Notes: generated from the letters alone by a model not told the origin. Shown: positions 1-13,004, counted from the first letter of the stretch. The stretch is 64,000 nucleotides of DNA from Silene conica (GCA_029255685.2 CM055311.2:55077048-55141047), one strand, 5' to 3'. Program-made: numbers and translations.

Positions 1-94
1 TAATAATGGACAAAAAATAGATATAATATTATTACATATATAAAGAGAGACGGTTTGTTAATTTGAATTTGTTTAGACTGTACTCCATTCCCAA

Positions 95-3000
95 TTAGTT
101 GAGGGATTTGGCAGCTTCAATACGAATTTGGTAGTAAGCAACAAGACGATCCCAAGGAGGCAACTTTTGGTTGACGGCATTGCAACTCAAGAAATCATCC
201 TTCCATTTGCTTAACGTCGGAAATTCGTGTCTTGTGAGTATTTGTTTGCCACTTGCTTTCTGAATAGCATCAAGCCAATACGCAATGAAGTTGGCAACAA
301 TGTCCAAATATCCTATACTTTCACCTCCAAAAAACTTGTTTCCTTTCAGCTCTTTTTCTAATTCTTTTAAGTTGTTACGCGCCTCTTCATCCGACTTTTC
401 TTCTTCTTTCTTTGGTCCCCACAATGCCTTCCTTAGTGACGGCAAGCACTATGCATACAACAATATTATAATCAGATTGTTTCATCATCACATACGATCT
501 ATAATTCTCTCTAATACTTGCTAATTAAATGTCACCATTTTTCAAAAACAAGTTACCAATATACTCTAAATTAGAGGGGGACCTTTGTTGTCCCGCGCCG
601 GGGTCAGGCCCCCTTGAGTTTTGGGCCGATCTTAAGTGAAATACCAAATCTTCTCATAAATTATTCAATAACGAAGAGTTGGGCCAATAAATGAAGAGTT
701 GGGCCTCCTTGCCTATCCATTCAAACCGTACCAATTATCAAATTGAATAAAACTAATTTAAGTGGCCTAGAAACCAACATGATTGGCCCAAAAATTAAAT
801 TAGTTTTGCTAGATTGTATTATTTGTGCCGCCATGAAATAAATACTATGTTATACGAGTACAAAAGTAGTTTATAAGTATTTTATTTTTCTGAAGTTATC
901 ATAATAATAAAAAAAATGTTACACTCAACCTAACCTCTTTTATAATTTTCAATAGTAACGACTAACGACTATAGGAATACTTTTACAATAAAATTTTTGT
1001 TGTTTTGATTATTTTGATGGAATATAAAATTTGATAATATGCTATTTATTTGGTTTAATGTTTTCTTTTTTTTCTATTAGTATTATATACTTGTAGTTTA
1101 TTAGATAATTTCTAATATATTTTGGTATTTTTAAGTCTCCTCCTATGTATATTTTTATTAATTAAAAATATCAAATTTGATCTAAATTTAATTATATGCA
1201 ATCATTTGTACAAATAGTTTACTATTCCCTACATATTGGTACAAAGTAGAGATCTTTTAATTTCAAGCCGATTATTGACGATATAGGCCCTGGTTTTAGA
1301 CTGAAAGCGTTTGAACTGATTTAATTGAGTTAAATTGTTCAATATTTAGAACTGTAGGCTGAATTGTAGGTAAAAAATATTTCAATTTAAAAAGCTACCT
1401 AGTTGTTTGAGTGAAAAACATAAAAAAAGCAATGCGACTATACTCCGTCTCGACCACCCTAATAAAACTTCTCAAGATCCGCCACTGACTCTAATTCTAG
1501 TTAAATTATTGTAATTATATTTTACTATAAAATGATAACATAATCTAGTCTTATTAATTTAAATCAAAATAAAAAGGTAAGAAACCAGTATCAACATATT
1601 ACTCCCTTTTATTTCATATTTTCGTTCCTATTGCTAAAACGGATTATTCAGGGTTTTTTCTCCTTTCCTATTTTGTAAACTTTTATTTTTATTTTAGGAT
1701 TAATTCACAGCAATAATCCCAATTATGAATGATTCTCATATTAACTCATACTACATTTAAACTTAAAATAATCTTAATTATTGGCTTCATCTTCTCAAAA
1801 TGGAGAACGGTAGATTACAACTTGTTATTTTGTAATGAAAAATGTATATAATAATAAATACTCAATTTACTCTTTTCAAAATGATTACTACTTCATCATA
1901 TATTTTTGGCCGTCATTTAATACAAATGAGATTTTTTAACTGGTCTAAGACTAATTTTGAGGAGAATATTTGATAGTTGGGTTTATTCTAAGTTAAAATG
2001 TAGTATTGATTAATATGAGAAATCCTTCATTGTTGAGGATTAATCCTTTATTTTATTCATTTTTCTCTGCTATTAACAAATCTCACCCAAATCTTTTACT
2101 CCTATTTTAATCATATTTTAAAGTTTGTAGCTCATAATTTTCACTTAATTCTTAATTATTTATCGGTGTATCTTAACACTAAACACCATCCATTTTTTTA
2201 CCCTTATTTCATTCATTATTCTAATCTTTGTGTCTAACACAAAGAAAATAAAATATAAAATAAGGGAATATAATATATCAAAACAAAAACAAATTTGTTT
2301 AGGGTCCTTGTGAGAACCCCAAAGCATTTCCATGTATTTCCATCTTATTTTGTATTAAAAGATGCTCCGCAGTCCGCACCCTTGATATTTTGACCAAGAG
2401 TGGCAGAAATACATGCAACAATCCAGCAACCCTCTCTTTTCTACTCTAATCTTATTCTTTAATACAACAATTAAAAGATACTCCGCAAATATTTTTCTTC
2501 TTCTGAACTTGACAGTTCATAACATTTCCTTTAACATATCTACTCATTTTTTTTCTTTATTTTTGGTACTATATCTAATCATTTTTACAAGGTAGTGTCA
2601 GGGTTGTAGGTTTGAGGCTTGAGAAGGATATTGTTCAATGAGAATTTGTAATTGTTTAGGGAAATAAAGCATCTTATGCATATTGTGACTTGCATTATGT
2701 GAGAGATATTATCCGTGTTCAGTTTACGGCGGACTCAATGAGAATTTGTGATTGTTTAGGGAAACGGAGATTTTATGGATAGTGTTACTCGCATTATGTG
2801 AGAGGAACACTACCCGTATTCAGGTTGTGACGGATAAAGTGTGCGTGTTAAATGAGAATTTGTGATTGGTTAGTAATGGGATAAGATTTGAATTTAGAAA
2901 AGTGGCAATTAATTTTAAATAAATTTTGATAACACAAGATAACAAGAGTGAAATGGAGGCCCCTAATATACATCAAATGTTTTTTAATCAAGGCATGCAT

Positions 3001-3426
3001 TTAGTATATATGCTTCCATACGATTCAGTTATTATTTAAACCTGGGTAGTTTCGTGTAGCATGTTAAAATGAAAACAAAAATGATACCTTGTCATCAATA
3101 AACTTAGCCCAGAAGCGTGCCATTGCTTTGTCATAAGGTTGTTGGGGAAAGAGAGGTTTATGTTTCCATGTATCATCAATGTATTCCAAAATGACGAGTG
3201 ATTCGGCGATGGGAACACCTTGGATGACAAGAACTGGTACCTGTTTATGAAGATGATTGTATTTCAAGAGCTGTGGGCTTTTGTTAAGGAGGTCTTCTTC
3301 AATGTATTCATAGGGTATGCCCTTTAAATTAAGGGCCATCTCTATTCTTCGACTGAATGGACTGCACCATACACCAAGAAGCTTCAGCTCCGGATCAGGC
3401 ATTGTCATTCTCTTTTCATCTGCCAT
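95..3426 (-). CDS. Tau-class glutathione S-transferase, two exons
   Basis: Exon 1 is 3426..3088 (113 codons) and exon 2 is 448..95 (117 codons plus TAA), giving about 230 residues, the usual length for plant tau GSTs. The junction is phase 0: donor AAG|GTATCA, acceptor GCATAG|TGC, and it restores the family signature FIDDK-CLPSL across the splice. Exon 1 is the thioredoxin-like N-terminal domain: the CSPFS motif holds the likely catalytic Ser22, and VPIAES is the glutathione-binding ES motif. Exon 2 is the helical C-terminal domain that binds the hydrophobic co-substrate. Tau GSTs conjugate glutathione to xenobiotics and lipid peroxidation products in the cytosol. The 2.6-kb intron (449..3087) is longer than usual for this family and is AT-rich with a local tandem repeat. 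No premature stops were seen. The exact family member cannot be named from sequence alone. Confidence 0.92.
2636..2875. repeat. Degenerate ~105-bp tandem repeat in the GST intron
   Basis: Three copies begin with the shared phrase AATGAGAATTTGTRATTG at about 2638, 2739 and 2852. The first two continue with matching text including GCATTATGTGAGAG. Spacing is about 101 and 113 bp. The rest of the intron is AT-rich with no open coding structure that I trust. Confidence 0.6.
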
Positions 3427-3498
3427 TTTCAGATTCCTTTATCTTAGCGGTTTATAGAATGGAATAATCTTAATTATTAATTATGGGCCATGTTCCTC

Positions 3499-3522
3499 TT
3501 TATATAGGCGGCTCCTGATTGG
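3499..3522 (-). promoter_or_regulatory. TATA box and CCAAT box of the GST gene
   Basis: Reading the minus strand, TATATAAA lies at 3506..3499, about 73 bp before the GST start codon, and a CCAAT pentamer lies at 3522..3518. The spacing predicts a transcription start near 3470 and a short leader of about 45 nt. The call rests on motif and position only. Confidence 0.55.
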
Positions 3523-3829
3523 ATCAATTCTACTTATCCGTAGTTAAACACGCAAATAAACACGTAGTCATTCTGTATGACCCTATATAATAAGTAGTAT
3601 TCCGTATATATTATTACGTAGCCCATAGTATGTTTTCCATCCCTGAATATATTATTATACTCCTCATAAAATTATAAGGGTATATATTGGCGTACGTAGA
3701 GACTTTTGGGTTGGATGGTTTAGACTAATTCAGAACAAGAATAAAAATATCAATTTAATTATAAAGCCTACACAAAACACCATTAACCATATCCCGACTC
3801 AAATCTGGATAAAATCACATTGACTTTAA

Positions 3830-4331
3830 CAGTGACGGATGTAGAAATTTTGTTTTAGGGGGCACAATTTTTTTTGACGTGTTATCTAAGCACATCTAGG
3901 ACAATATTTTTATATTTTAGAGTTTTTTTCCTAAATTAGTCATGACATTAGTAAAAGAATAAAAACATATTGGTTATAGAGTATAGACATATCTTTTTTT
4001 CAACTTTTTTTTCTAAAATAATTTAAATTATATGTAAAAATAATATCTAATTCGTAGAATATAATACATTTTAGTACTCCAATTAACAGTAAATGAAAGT
4101 GGTTCAATGACTTAGAATTTGATTAGTTATTCGAAAGTCATGAGTTCAAATCTCTTTTCAAGCAATTTTTATAATAAAAATAAAATAAAATACTTATATG
4201 TTACTAGGATTCGAACAATGTACCTCGTGGATACCAACTATGTCATCATAATTTACTAACTATCATAGGTACTTATAAAAATTAACTTCGGAAATTTCAT
4301 GGGGGGCACCTGCCCCTTGGATCCGCCCCTG
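3830..4331. mobile_element. Non-autonomous hAT-like element (~0.5 kb)
   Basis: The ends are imperfect inverted repeats, CAGTGACGGATGTA at the left and CAGGGGCGGATCCA read inward from the right (10 of 14 alike). They are flanked by 8-bp direct repeats GACTTTAA (3822..3829) and GACCTTAA (4332..4339), 7 of 8 alike, the length made by hAT transposases. No transposase is encoded. The interior contains a tRNA-promoter-like stretch near 4100-4155 (box-B-like GAGTTCAAATC), which may be a SINE-derived piece. Confidence 0.65.
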
Positions 4332-4339
4332 GACCTTAA

Positions 4340-5167
4340 TAACCTCATCCCGATCAAGGAGGTTAAGGCAATATTCTGTCAATGTTTGTTTTTGGTTTTT
4401 TTTGGAACACGAAAGAAAGATACGTCGGATCAGACACTCCATTACATTATTGGAAAAAGAAAATAAACTTATGACGGGACTATTACAAATGATAGGTGTC
4501 TTGGGGACGATCTGATCTTTCAACTGAACGAAGAGTTCTTATCTTTTCTTTATCAGCTGAGCTTTCGAGGAGTACCTACAACAGACACACTTTCGTTACG
4601 AGGATGTAGAACATTTATAGAACAAATAATGTGGAATTAAACATATTGTGAAACGTTCCTTTACGACAATGTCCATAAAATTATTAACATAGACGGTGGC
4701 ATTATTTTGCCCCCGCCTCGCCTGAGTTTAAAATGTTTGGACCCCCCTTGGTTTAAAGTGAGTAATGAAGTCAACTTCTGTGTGGAAAACATGGCAGCAT
4801 GTTCTTATCTTTGTCCCACTACGTTTTATTTTTGGGTTATAGACTTTGCCTTTTCGCATTAATTCCATTCTAACAATTATGCCATAGGATGTCACGGCTC
4901 ATCAACTTATCTAGATGGACTTCACTGCTGAGGTAACAATGTCTACTTAGGTATACATAAAATAACGCCTAACTCATTTGTTTTGCCGACTTCGGGTTAC
5001 TTCACTTATTAAAACCCGATTACACCAATTCTCGTATACTTTTCACACAATTTTTCATTTGTCACGCCCATACTTGTTGCAATCTTCCAACATGTCCAGT
5101 GTCCAATACATAACATATTAATAAATGAATATGGTACCGTCTCACTCTTCATTACAAGTAAGATTAA
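4340..5167. other. Intergenic, nothing recognised
   Basis: No gene, RNA or bounded mobile element could be supported here. The sequence has short CT-rich and AT-rich tracts only. Confidence 0.5.
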
Positions 5168-5603
5168 GGCTCTGTTGGCTAAAACTAGCTAAAAAGTTAT
5201 CTGAAATCTAAAAACGTACCTGAAAACTGAAAAGGTAGCTGAAACATGATAAGCGAGTTGAAACCTGATAAGGTAGCTGAAAATTATGAGCTGATAAGCT
5301 GACTGATTATATAAAAAAATTGTTTGGCAAACTAAGTGAAAATGTAGCTTATTTGGGTGAAATGACATAAAATAATATAATAATTATTTACTATATTATA
5401 GATTGAAGGGTAAAAGTAATATAACCTATAATCAGGTACCTGAAATCTAAAATGCAACCTTATGTAGCATTTCATTTCAGGTAGCTTATTTGACCAAATA
5501 AACTATTTGTCAAACACTCCAAAAAAAAATAAGTCACCTGAATATTTTGGCAAAAAATTACTTCAAGCAGATCAGGTAATTGAGGTGCACTGCCAAACAG
5601 GGC
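5168..5603. mobile_element. MITE-like element
   Basis: The left end reads GGCTCTGTTGGC and the right end, read inward, GCCCTGTTTGGC, an imperfect inverted repeat. The interior has repeated short phrases such as AGCTGAAA and ACCTGAAA in both orientations, typical of foldback MITEs. The flanks could give a 3-bp TAA duplication (PIF/Harbinger type), but an 8-bp hAT duplication was not found, so the superfamily is uncertain. Confidence 0.5.
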
Positions 5604-5947
5604 ATAATTATTATACTTTTGATTATAATTAATCTTGCAAGCCTTTATATCATTGCTATAAACACTTCTCATCTCAAAATCCCCCATTTTCATTTTTCAA
5701 TCTTTATTATGTTACTCATTCTTCATACAATAGTTTTATCTTGACTTTGATCATTTACTTGTATATAAACAATTCATGCACATATAAAAAATTCCTACAT
5801 CTGAAAAAAAAATGTTTGTCATAATTAATAAATAAGTATTAAGATGCTTTTTTAGTTTATATATAAATTATCCAACTTATTTGTCACTAATAACTACTAA
5901 TTTAGTTAATATATTACATGGCACCAAAGTGGCTTCAATAAGAGCCT
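5604..5947. other. AT-rich intergenic stretch
   Basis: Nothing beyond AT-rich sequence is recognisable between the MITE and the LINE relic. Confidence 0.4.
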
Positions 5948-6680
5948 ATGTGTACTTATCTTGGACTTCCAACAGATTTTGGGCAATCTAAAAAGGAGAT
6001 TTTTGCAACAGTTACGGAGAAGGTCCGGAAACGAATTGGTAATTGGAATAATTTCTTTCTATCACCAGCTGGAAGACTTACTCTCATCAACTCAGTTCTT
6101 TCTTCACTTTCTATTTATTCTCTATCGGCATTTCGTATGCCGTTAAGTGTGAAAGAAAAGATCCAGTCTTTGATGACACATTTTTGGTAGAGAGGAACTG
6201 ATAATGGGTCTAGCCTACACTGGTGTAGTCGACTTTTTGTTAGTGCACCAAAGTCTTGTGGGGGGGCTTGGCATTCGGGATATCAAATGTTTTAATCAGA
6301 GCTTGTTGGCTAAAATTGAATGACAGATTTATTCTAAACCAGACACGCTAATTGCACAAACTATAGGTGTTACTTTAAAAGCAAGGAATAGAGATTTTCC
6401 TCTTATTATGAATGCTTCTAACAATACTTCGTCATGGGGCTTCAAGAGTATTTTATGGGGAATTCAGTTACTTTCTCAGGGTCTTGCCTGGGAAGTTAGG
6501 TTTCTCTCAGAGGTTAATGTTTGGACGGATAAATGGATTGATGGAAAATCTATGGGGAATATTTTACATCTGCCTCCTCCTAAGGTTGTCAATGAGAAGC
6601 CCATGATCTTTGTGGCACAACTTCAGCATTTTTCCTTTTCTTGGGATCTGAATGCCATTGACCTGTTTTGCTTAAACTAA
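5948..6680 (+). pseudogene. LINE (non-LTR retrotransposon) ORF2 fragment
   Basis: The translation carries the signature of the region just after the reverse transcriptase catalytic core in plant L1-type ORF2: a YLGLPTD phrase, then NWNNFFLSPAGRLTLI, then a later WTDKWIDG phrase of the zinc-binding RVT domain. It is broken by an in-frame stop near 6188, a frameshift in the G-run at about 6259..6265 and further damage to 6680. Neither the catalytic core nor the endonuclease is present in the window. It is a 5'-truncated, decayed copy. Confidence 0.85.
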
Positions 6681-6758
6681 GAGATGATTTGTTTATTTCT
6701 CGAGAGAGTTAATGCGGAAAGTTAGTCTTATCAAAGTCAAGATGAAAGCGGGAACACA

Positions 6759-7000
6759 AAATTTACATGGATACTTCGACGACAAGTTTAAGTACCCATT
6801 GACTTCTAAGTAAAACAAAATTTAAATGGATACTCCGACGACAAGTTAAGTACCTATGGACTTTCAAGTCAAACAAAATTTACATCGATACTACTGCAAT
6901 AAGTTTAGTACTCGTGTATTTTCAACTTAAAAAAATCACATGGGTGCTCCTACGATGAGTTAAGTGCTCACGGATATCAAAGTCAAACCAAAAAAATTCG
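6759..7000. repeat. Four degenerate ~65-bp tandem units
   Basis: Units repeat the pattern AAAATTTACATGGATACT, then a CGACGACAAGTT phrase, then AAGTACC..GACTT. Copies start near 6759, 6823, 6886 and 6941, with growing divergence to the right. Confidence 0.6.
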
Positions 7001-7555
7001 AGACCTCGCCACGTTTAAACACTCAAACAGTGTACGTGACAAGGACCCGAGGGAGCAATTTGTAGGCACGAAAATTTTATTAAAGTGCCGAGAATAAAAC
7101 AAAATAAATTATTTTAAGTTAATATCAAATTTTAACTTAATTTAATTGTATTTGTCCCATTTAATGAAGTTTGGATCGACCCATATTACAAACTGGGTTA
7201 TTTGGGCTCAAAAGCAAGCCAAATGGCCAATTGGGCTCTAAACCAAATAATGTGGTCAGCAAAGCCCAAATGAGAAGTCAAGCTCACAAGCAAAGCCCAA
7301 ATTCAAGCCCATTTGTCAAGGGAGAAATTCTTATAAATAAGACATTTCTCCACCATTTCAAGGGGAGAAAAATACACTTTACAAGAGAGAAAATCATTCC
7401 TCAAAATGAGGAGAAAAGAGACATCAAAAGCTCTCAAATTCTCTCTACAAATCACACTTGCAAGTAGACAACAATCACTTCAAAATCGTGCCGCCTACTC
7501 AAATAAACTCAAATCAAATTCAAGCCCGCCTACTCTAGTAAACTCAAATCAAATT

Positions 7556-8322
7556 CAAGCATCGAAGAGAGATTCAAGTCAACGCGACCCTCAAGCAAAC
7601 AAATTCAAGCATCGCCTACTCAAGTTAACTCAAATCAAGTTCAAGCATCGAAGAGAGATTCAAGTAAACGCGACCCTCATTCAAGCATCGAAGAGAGATT
7701 CAAGTCAACGCGACCCTCAAGCAAGCAAATTCAAGCATCGCCTACTCAAGTAAACTCAACTCAAGTTCAAGCATCGAAGAGAGATTCAAGTCAACGCGAC
7801 CCTCAAGTAAGCAAATTCAAGCATCGCCTATTCAAGTAAACTCAAATCAAGTTCAAGCATCGAAGAGAGATTCAAGTAAACGCGACCCTCAAGCAAGCAA
7901 ATTCAAGCATCGCCTACTCAAGTTAACTCAAATCAAGTTCAAGCATCAAAGAGAGATTCAAGTAAACGCGACCCTCATTCAAGCATCGAAGAGAGATTTA
8001 AGTCAACGCGACTCTCAAGCAAGCAAATTCAAGCATCGCCTACTCAAGTAAACTCAACTCAAGTTCAAGCATCGAAGAGAGATTCAAGTCAACGCGACCC
8101 TCAAGTAAGCAAATTCAAGCATCGCCTACTTAAGTAAACTCAAATCAAGTTCAAGCATCGAAGAGAGATTCAAGTAAACGCGACCCTCAAGCAAGCAAAT
8201 TCAAGCATCGCCTACTCAAGTAAACTCAAATCAAATTCAAGCATCGAAGAGAGATTCAAGTCAACGCGACCCTCAAGCAAGCAAATTCAAGCATCGAAGA
8301 TAGATTCAAGTCAACGCGATCT
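7556..8322. repeat. Higher-order tandem repeat (50/36/40-bp units, 298-bp super-unit)
   Basis: Two unit types alternate. A is 50 bp, starting CAAGCATCGAAGAGAG. B is 36 bp, starting CAAGCATCGCCTACT. A' is a 40-bp shortened A ending in CTCATT. The order is AB A' AB AB, then AB A' AB AB, then AB A and a partial A. The first super-unit (7556..7853) and the second (7854..8151) are both 298 bp and share variant bases at the same unit positions, so the four-part block was duplicated as a whole. Degenerate B-like units precede it at about 7488..7555. Confidence 0.9.
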
Positions 8323-8847
8323 TCTCAAGAAACTAAAGTGAAGCAAGCGAGCCTCGAAGATCTTAGACTCGTAGTTTTAATATTGTTCTAGAATCAGTAG
8401 AATAACAGAGGTTGTACACATAACTTTCTGATATTATATAAACCCATTTGTCTATCTATTTTGTGTTACAGTTTTATTGCAATACAAATTTTTTTGCTAC
8501 AATGGTACTTTGTTTTTGGGTGAACATTGATGAAAACTTGTAATTTGTTGAATATTGATTCGAGGAAGAAAATAAATTATGAATATTGTTTCATTATTTA
8601 TCATAGTTTTTGGTTTGACCCATTGATCACCACCAAATGATGGGCACTAGAGAGTAGAGAGTAGAGACCATGAGACGCCACATTCGACATAGTGTGCATA
8701 ATAATTAAAACTTGAGAACCCATGGTTGTCCAGCAGTAAGTATATCACACTGATTCCTCATTTATCTCTACACTAATCAAATACGTAGTATATCTGTTAT
8801 ACACAAGCTACACAATTGAACATTTGAATCCTACCTCAAGTTTGAAA

Positions 8848-11800
8848 TTAAAGTGAGACTACTGATGCTGGACTTGCACCTTGTTTTCCGTCTTCATGAA
8901 TCATCACTCCTTCAAAACCAGGTGACGTTTCTCTGGTGGCATATGGAATTGGGTCACCAACCTCACTAACTTTAGCATCGACATTCAAGTAGTCCGTAAG
9001 CATCGTTTTCACTCCAAATCCTCCGTTCATAATCTTGCTACTGCTGCTTAAAAAAGGAGATCTTAAGGGCGACTTGTCTCGTTCTACTTTCCCTGGTGAA
9101 ACACTTGGGGAAGTTAAGGCCGTCTTGTATGGGCTTCCACCTGGGAGGCTAGTATAAGGAATAGTCACAGTTTTATGAGCAATGATGCTCACTTTCGATA
9201 TTGGTGATAATTCCCCGTGTTTTGCTACGTCATCAACATAAAGGAGATCATCGATTCTTGCGACAATGTTAAAGGCCAGACTCTCTAGTACCCTTGAATA
9301 GCTCTCCAGAATTGACTTCCCGATATCCTGAACCACAACAAACAACAAATTTATGCTTTCCAACAAAATTTCATATATTCTTCCCATTTCATTTTGCCTC
9401 TTCTCCATAATACATGCTAATATATTACTTTTTGCAAGATTTTGAATAATACATATAAATGGTTTAGTTTCATGTATTAAATTTCTATATTTTTCAACAT
9501 ACTCGCACTCAAATTTTTAACTATGACCACAAAATACAAAATGCGAAGAACATAGGAGGGAGTTTGAGATTGTGTAAAAAAGATCTAACCTTATTGTACT
9601 GGATTTTGGCCATGTCTAATGTCGTCTGAGGGAGACCAGGGAAGCGTTGTTTCAGGCAAAGCAAAAGGCTTTCTGCTCTTTCCGCAAGCACTTCTCTCTT
9701 CTCCGCATCAATCATTAAATCCTTCACCATTTCCCATGATGATTTAGACATGGATCTCCTTGAGCTGTTAAGTTTTGAGCTTGTTTTCTGCCTCCATGAA
9801 TACATCGAGGCTTCCACTCGATTAGCTATCTCAATAGCTTGGTGTTCAGATGATAGATCAAGGCAGTCCAATAAACATTCGGAGGAAAATTGATCAGAGC
9901 TAATGTATCGATAGATAAGATCACCTAAGCAGGCCCTTCCATTCTGTAATTTAAATAAAAAAAAAAAAGTTAAATGCATATACATTGTAATACGCTATAG
10001 CATAATATTGATAGCATGTAAACTATACTCCATCCAATACTAGCTAATTACTCTCTATCTTTTTCATACATGGGATTTATCATGTCAAGAAAAGACGCTC
10101 AGGCACGAATCATGACAAGGGTTCAAAAGCCGTCTTGAACAATATTTTGTCTGCCTCCTTTTAAACCAAAAGAAAAAAAACACAAGGACTTTCTGACTGC
10201 TTTTGGTTAGAGTTATGAAAAGTAGATCTACCTTTGGCAGATTTTCCAAATACGTATCAGGAATCTTAATGTCAGCCAACATGATACTATTTATAGCCAT
10301 AGCAGCCTTGAGGATCTGGTTGGTAGAATCTCGTTTATGCTGCAACTGTTTTCTTGCGTCTTCCTGAAGACCACCAGGTGGCACACGAGGGACAGGCAAC
10401 CACCATTTCTCCTCTTGGCGTTGGAGCTGTTTTCTAAAGGACATCGATCCATCTGTTTCCGTGGTAACAATTCCTTGGTCAACATACCAAAACTCGGTGC
10501 TGCTAAAGCTATCCAACATTTCCTAAAACCAAAAAAAGTATCAAAATGCAGAATTTATTCTATGAGAAGCTATTCAAGATATCAGCGGCAGACATTTCTT
10601 ACAATCAGCATATTGTCAAGCTTTCTGAGAGCCGGAAGATTAACATAAAGATCTGCTCGCGGCCTGCAGGTCATCACCTGTTGAATTTAAACAATTTTAT
10701 CAACAACCTCATGCAGTGCAGTTCTATAATTCTCAAGATTTATCTAACAAATAGTCGTTATACGTTATACAATGAAATTCTCGACGCAATATTCATTATC
10801 GATCATAAAGAAACAATCTTTATTTTCCTGCGTACCTCAGACCAACTGACCTCCTTTCCCAGCCATTTGTAAATCCCCATGAGAAACTGTGGTAATTATC
10901 ATTTATGTTGTCTCTGACTATATTATTCTTTAGTAATTAAAATGTGTAGTTATGATGAAACTCATGAAAAATTTTGACAGAAAATTTAGTAATATTCAGA
11001 ATCAGCTCATAACTTAAATAACTAATTTTGGGATTAAGCCTTTATTTTGGATACACAAATAGGAGATTCGTGGAAGTGAATATAATTGTCTTTTTCTCGT
11101 AATCTTCCTTACATCGGAGAAGTGTTAATTTGGCTAGTGAGAAGGAAAATGGAGCTCTTTCTTACCCTCTTCTTCAGCTACCTAACCAAAAAGGGGATAT
11201 TGTCCCCCTCTTTTCTTCAAATCCCTCCATCAAAACAAAGGGTAAGTCTTTGTTCTTAATTAGGGCAGGATTGGTGTAAGGGAGGGGATGGAATCAAGCA
11301 GTCAAAAGCAGAATATCAACAATTGTAAGGATGCTGCAAAGAAGCAACTCCAAGGCTGTACCTTCAGCAATGAGCAACTTTAGACCCATGCAACTCCACA
11401 CCGTCAAGTTTAATCCATATTCGATAATCATGAGGTCATCACATATACAGTAACATCCACATTATCCTTACAAAAGTAGAATCTTTCAAGCCACAGCATA
11501 CAGACATTATGAACCTACTAGAATGTAAAGTTACCTCGAGTTTGTTTCCATCAGGAAATGTTTGCCAATTAGGGATTAGTTCAACAATGTGATCACCAAC
11601 ACAAAGAAGCCAATCCATCTCTCTTCGCCACATGGCCTTCTTCTCGGATGCAAGAGGTTCTAGGCGCCATAGTTGCGCAAATAGTGTGGCTACAATCACA
11701 TATGAAACTCATCATCAGAAACAGCAACCCAAACCCCATTGGTGAAACAGATAAATACCCAGTTCAGGAACTCAGGAAATTAACCCATTAATCCCTCCCA

Positions 11801-12343
11801 ATCATTTATTTAAATTTGAGTAAAATACGTCCTCACTAAGACACAATGCAAAGAAAGAAAGAAACCCCATCAAGTTGTGGGTGAATATTGTGATCGATTA
11901 AGAGTTGAGCATACCACACAAATTAGTAATAGCATTAGAAATAGCCAATGCTGTGGAAACCCCATTTCCACTACCAGACATATCTTCTCCAAGCAACAAT
12001 TTTGCAAACCTTTCCTTCATCATATCCATTTCATCTACAAATACAACATCCGCAAAAATATATAAAAAACGAAAAAGAAGAAAAACAAAAACAAAATAAA
12101 AAAAAAAGAGCAGAATGCAAAACCTGGCAATGAAGAGTGTAGGTTATGGAAGATGCATTGAGCAGGCAATTGGGTTGTGGGGTTGACGGCGGGTGGTGAG
12201 GGAAAAGGGGATGAAGTTGAGGGTGTTGAAGAAGTGTCTTCTCCATTGAGAGTTGGTTCAGATGTCCCAAAATCAGTACTTGAACTACTCTCTCTTCTAA
12301 CTTCCTCGTAATTACACTCTTTCTTTTCTACATGGCACTCCAT
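8848..12343 (-). CDS. Rop guanine nucleotide exchange factor (PRONE domain), seven exons
   Basis: Exons, all with GT-AG borders: 12343..12124, 12034..11915, 11689..11535, 10677..10603, 10522..10232, 9943..9590, 9327..8848. They total 1695 nt, 564 residues, the normal size for RopGEFs. Residues 1-75 are a variable acidic/serine-rich head. About 76-440 is the PRONE catalytic domain, with an [20 protein letters not shown] opening, the conserved WW pair at about 230-231 in [16 protein letters not shown], and the [10 protein letters not shown] segment. About 441-564 is the variable tail with SP motifs, which in this family takes part in autoinhibition and kinase control. RopGEFs catalyse GDP/GTP exchange on ROP GTPases at the plasma membrane, usually downstream of receptor-like kinases, in polar growth and defence. 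The start is the ATG of MECHVEKK, as the upstream codons in frame lack an ATG. The gene appears intact. Confidence 0.95.
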
Positions 12344-12433
12344 TGTACAACACAAAACCTTGTTTACACACCCAGAAAAGAAGCCATTTCAAATAAGGTT
12401 GGTACTTGCGTTGGTAGTACAAGTATTATTTAT

Positions 12434-12442
12434 TTTATATAT
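12434..12442 (-). promoter_or_regulatory. Candidate TATA box of RopGEF
   Basis: On the minus strand TATATAAAA is about 95 bp upstream of the RopGEF start codon, predicting a leader of roughly 60 nt. From here to 12999 I see only the presumed promoter region. The copia insertion starts about 660 bp upstream of the start codon. Confidence 0.45.
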
Positions 12443-13004
12443 GGATGAAGAGTGAAGAGGGTTTTTGATGTGATAAAGTTGGGTATGTCTGCTAGTGAAC
12501 AAGTGAAGAAGAGAAACAGCGAGAAAAAGGGGAGACTTGTTACGGAAAATGACTCATTTTGTTGGGTTTCGAGCAAATTAGAGAGAATGAAATTTCAACA
12601 CTTTTACTTCAGTAAGCTTCCAAATACAAAACAACAAACTCTATTTTATTTACATTTACATATACTGTTATTATAAATATAAAAAAAGGTTGTTTAGGTT
12701 TAGGCTCTTCCAACTCCCACTTTCTTATTTGTTTGTCTCATAAAATAAATCCATGTTTGGTGTTTTGGTGTTTGGTGTTTGCTTGAACAGGGTGCTTACT
12801 TGAGAACTGTAATCATGTATCCATTTCAAGAAATGATGATCAAAGACGAAAAGTGGAATGCAATCGTGTAATAGACGACACTTCCATTACTAACGTCAAT
12901 TCTTCAACTTTCCTTGTTGCTTCATTAGGAAACGCTTTTCAATCAAGGTACTAGATACAAATAGGTATGATAAGGGTTACAGAATCTAGGTATGGTAACA
13001 TAAT

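Larger units (their letters stand above)
6713..8501 (+). mobile_element. Putative solo LTR with minisatellite interior
   Basis: The block begins TGCGGAAAG and ends near TTTGCTACA, has a TATAAATA box at about 7334, and after it a stretch of transcript-like sequence and a long tandem array. This layout (short U3, TATA, repeat-rich R-U5, terminal CA) resembles long LTRs of Ty3/gypsy elements such as Ogre. No matching 5-bp flanks were found (GTTAA versus ATGGT), so boundaries and even the LTR identity are uncertain. The apparent reading frames across 7171..7753 are byproducts of the repeat. Confidence 0.35.

Noticed and set aside
1476-1487. hAT-like terminal motif GATCCGCCACTG in the GST intron
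   Set aside because: No partner end or 8-bp duplication could be found, so only a possible relic.
7171-7753. Open frames over the minisatellite and its leader
   Set aside because: Repetitive peptides reflect the DNA repeat; no start context or domain.
12452-12676. Plus-strand 74-codon frame upstream of RopGEF
   Set aside because: It overlaps the presumed RopGEF promoter, lacks any domain and looks random.
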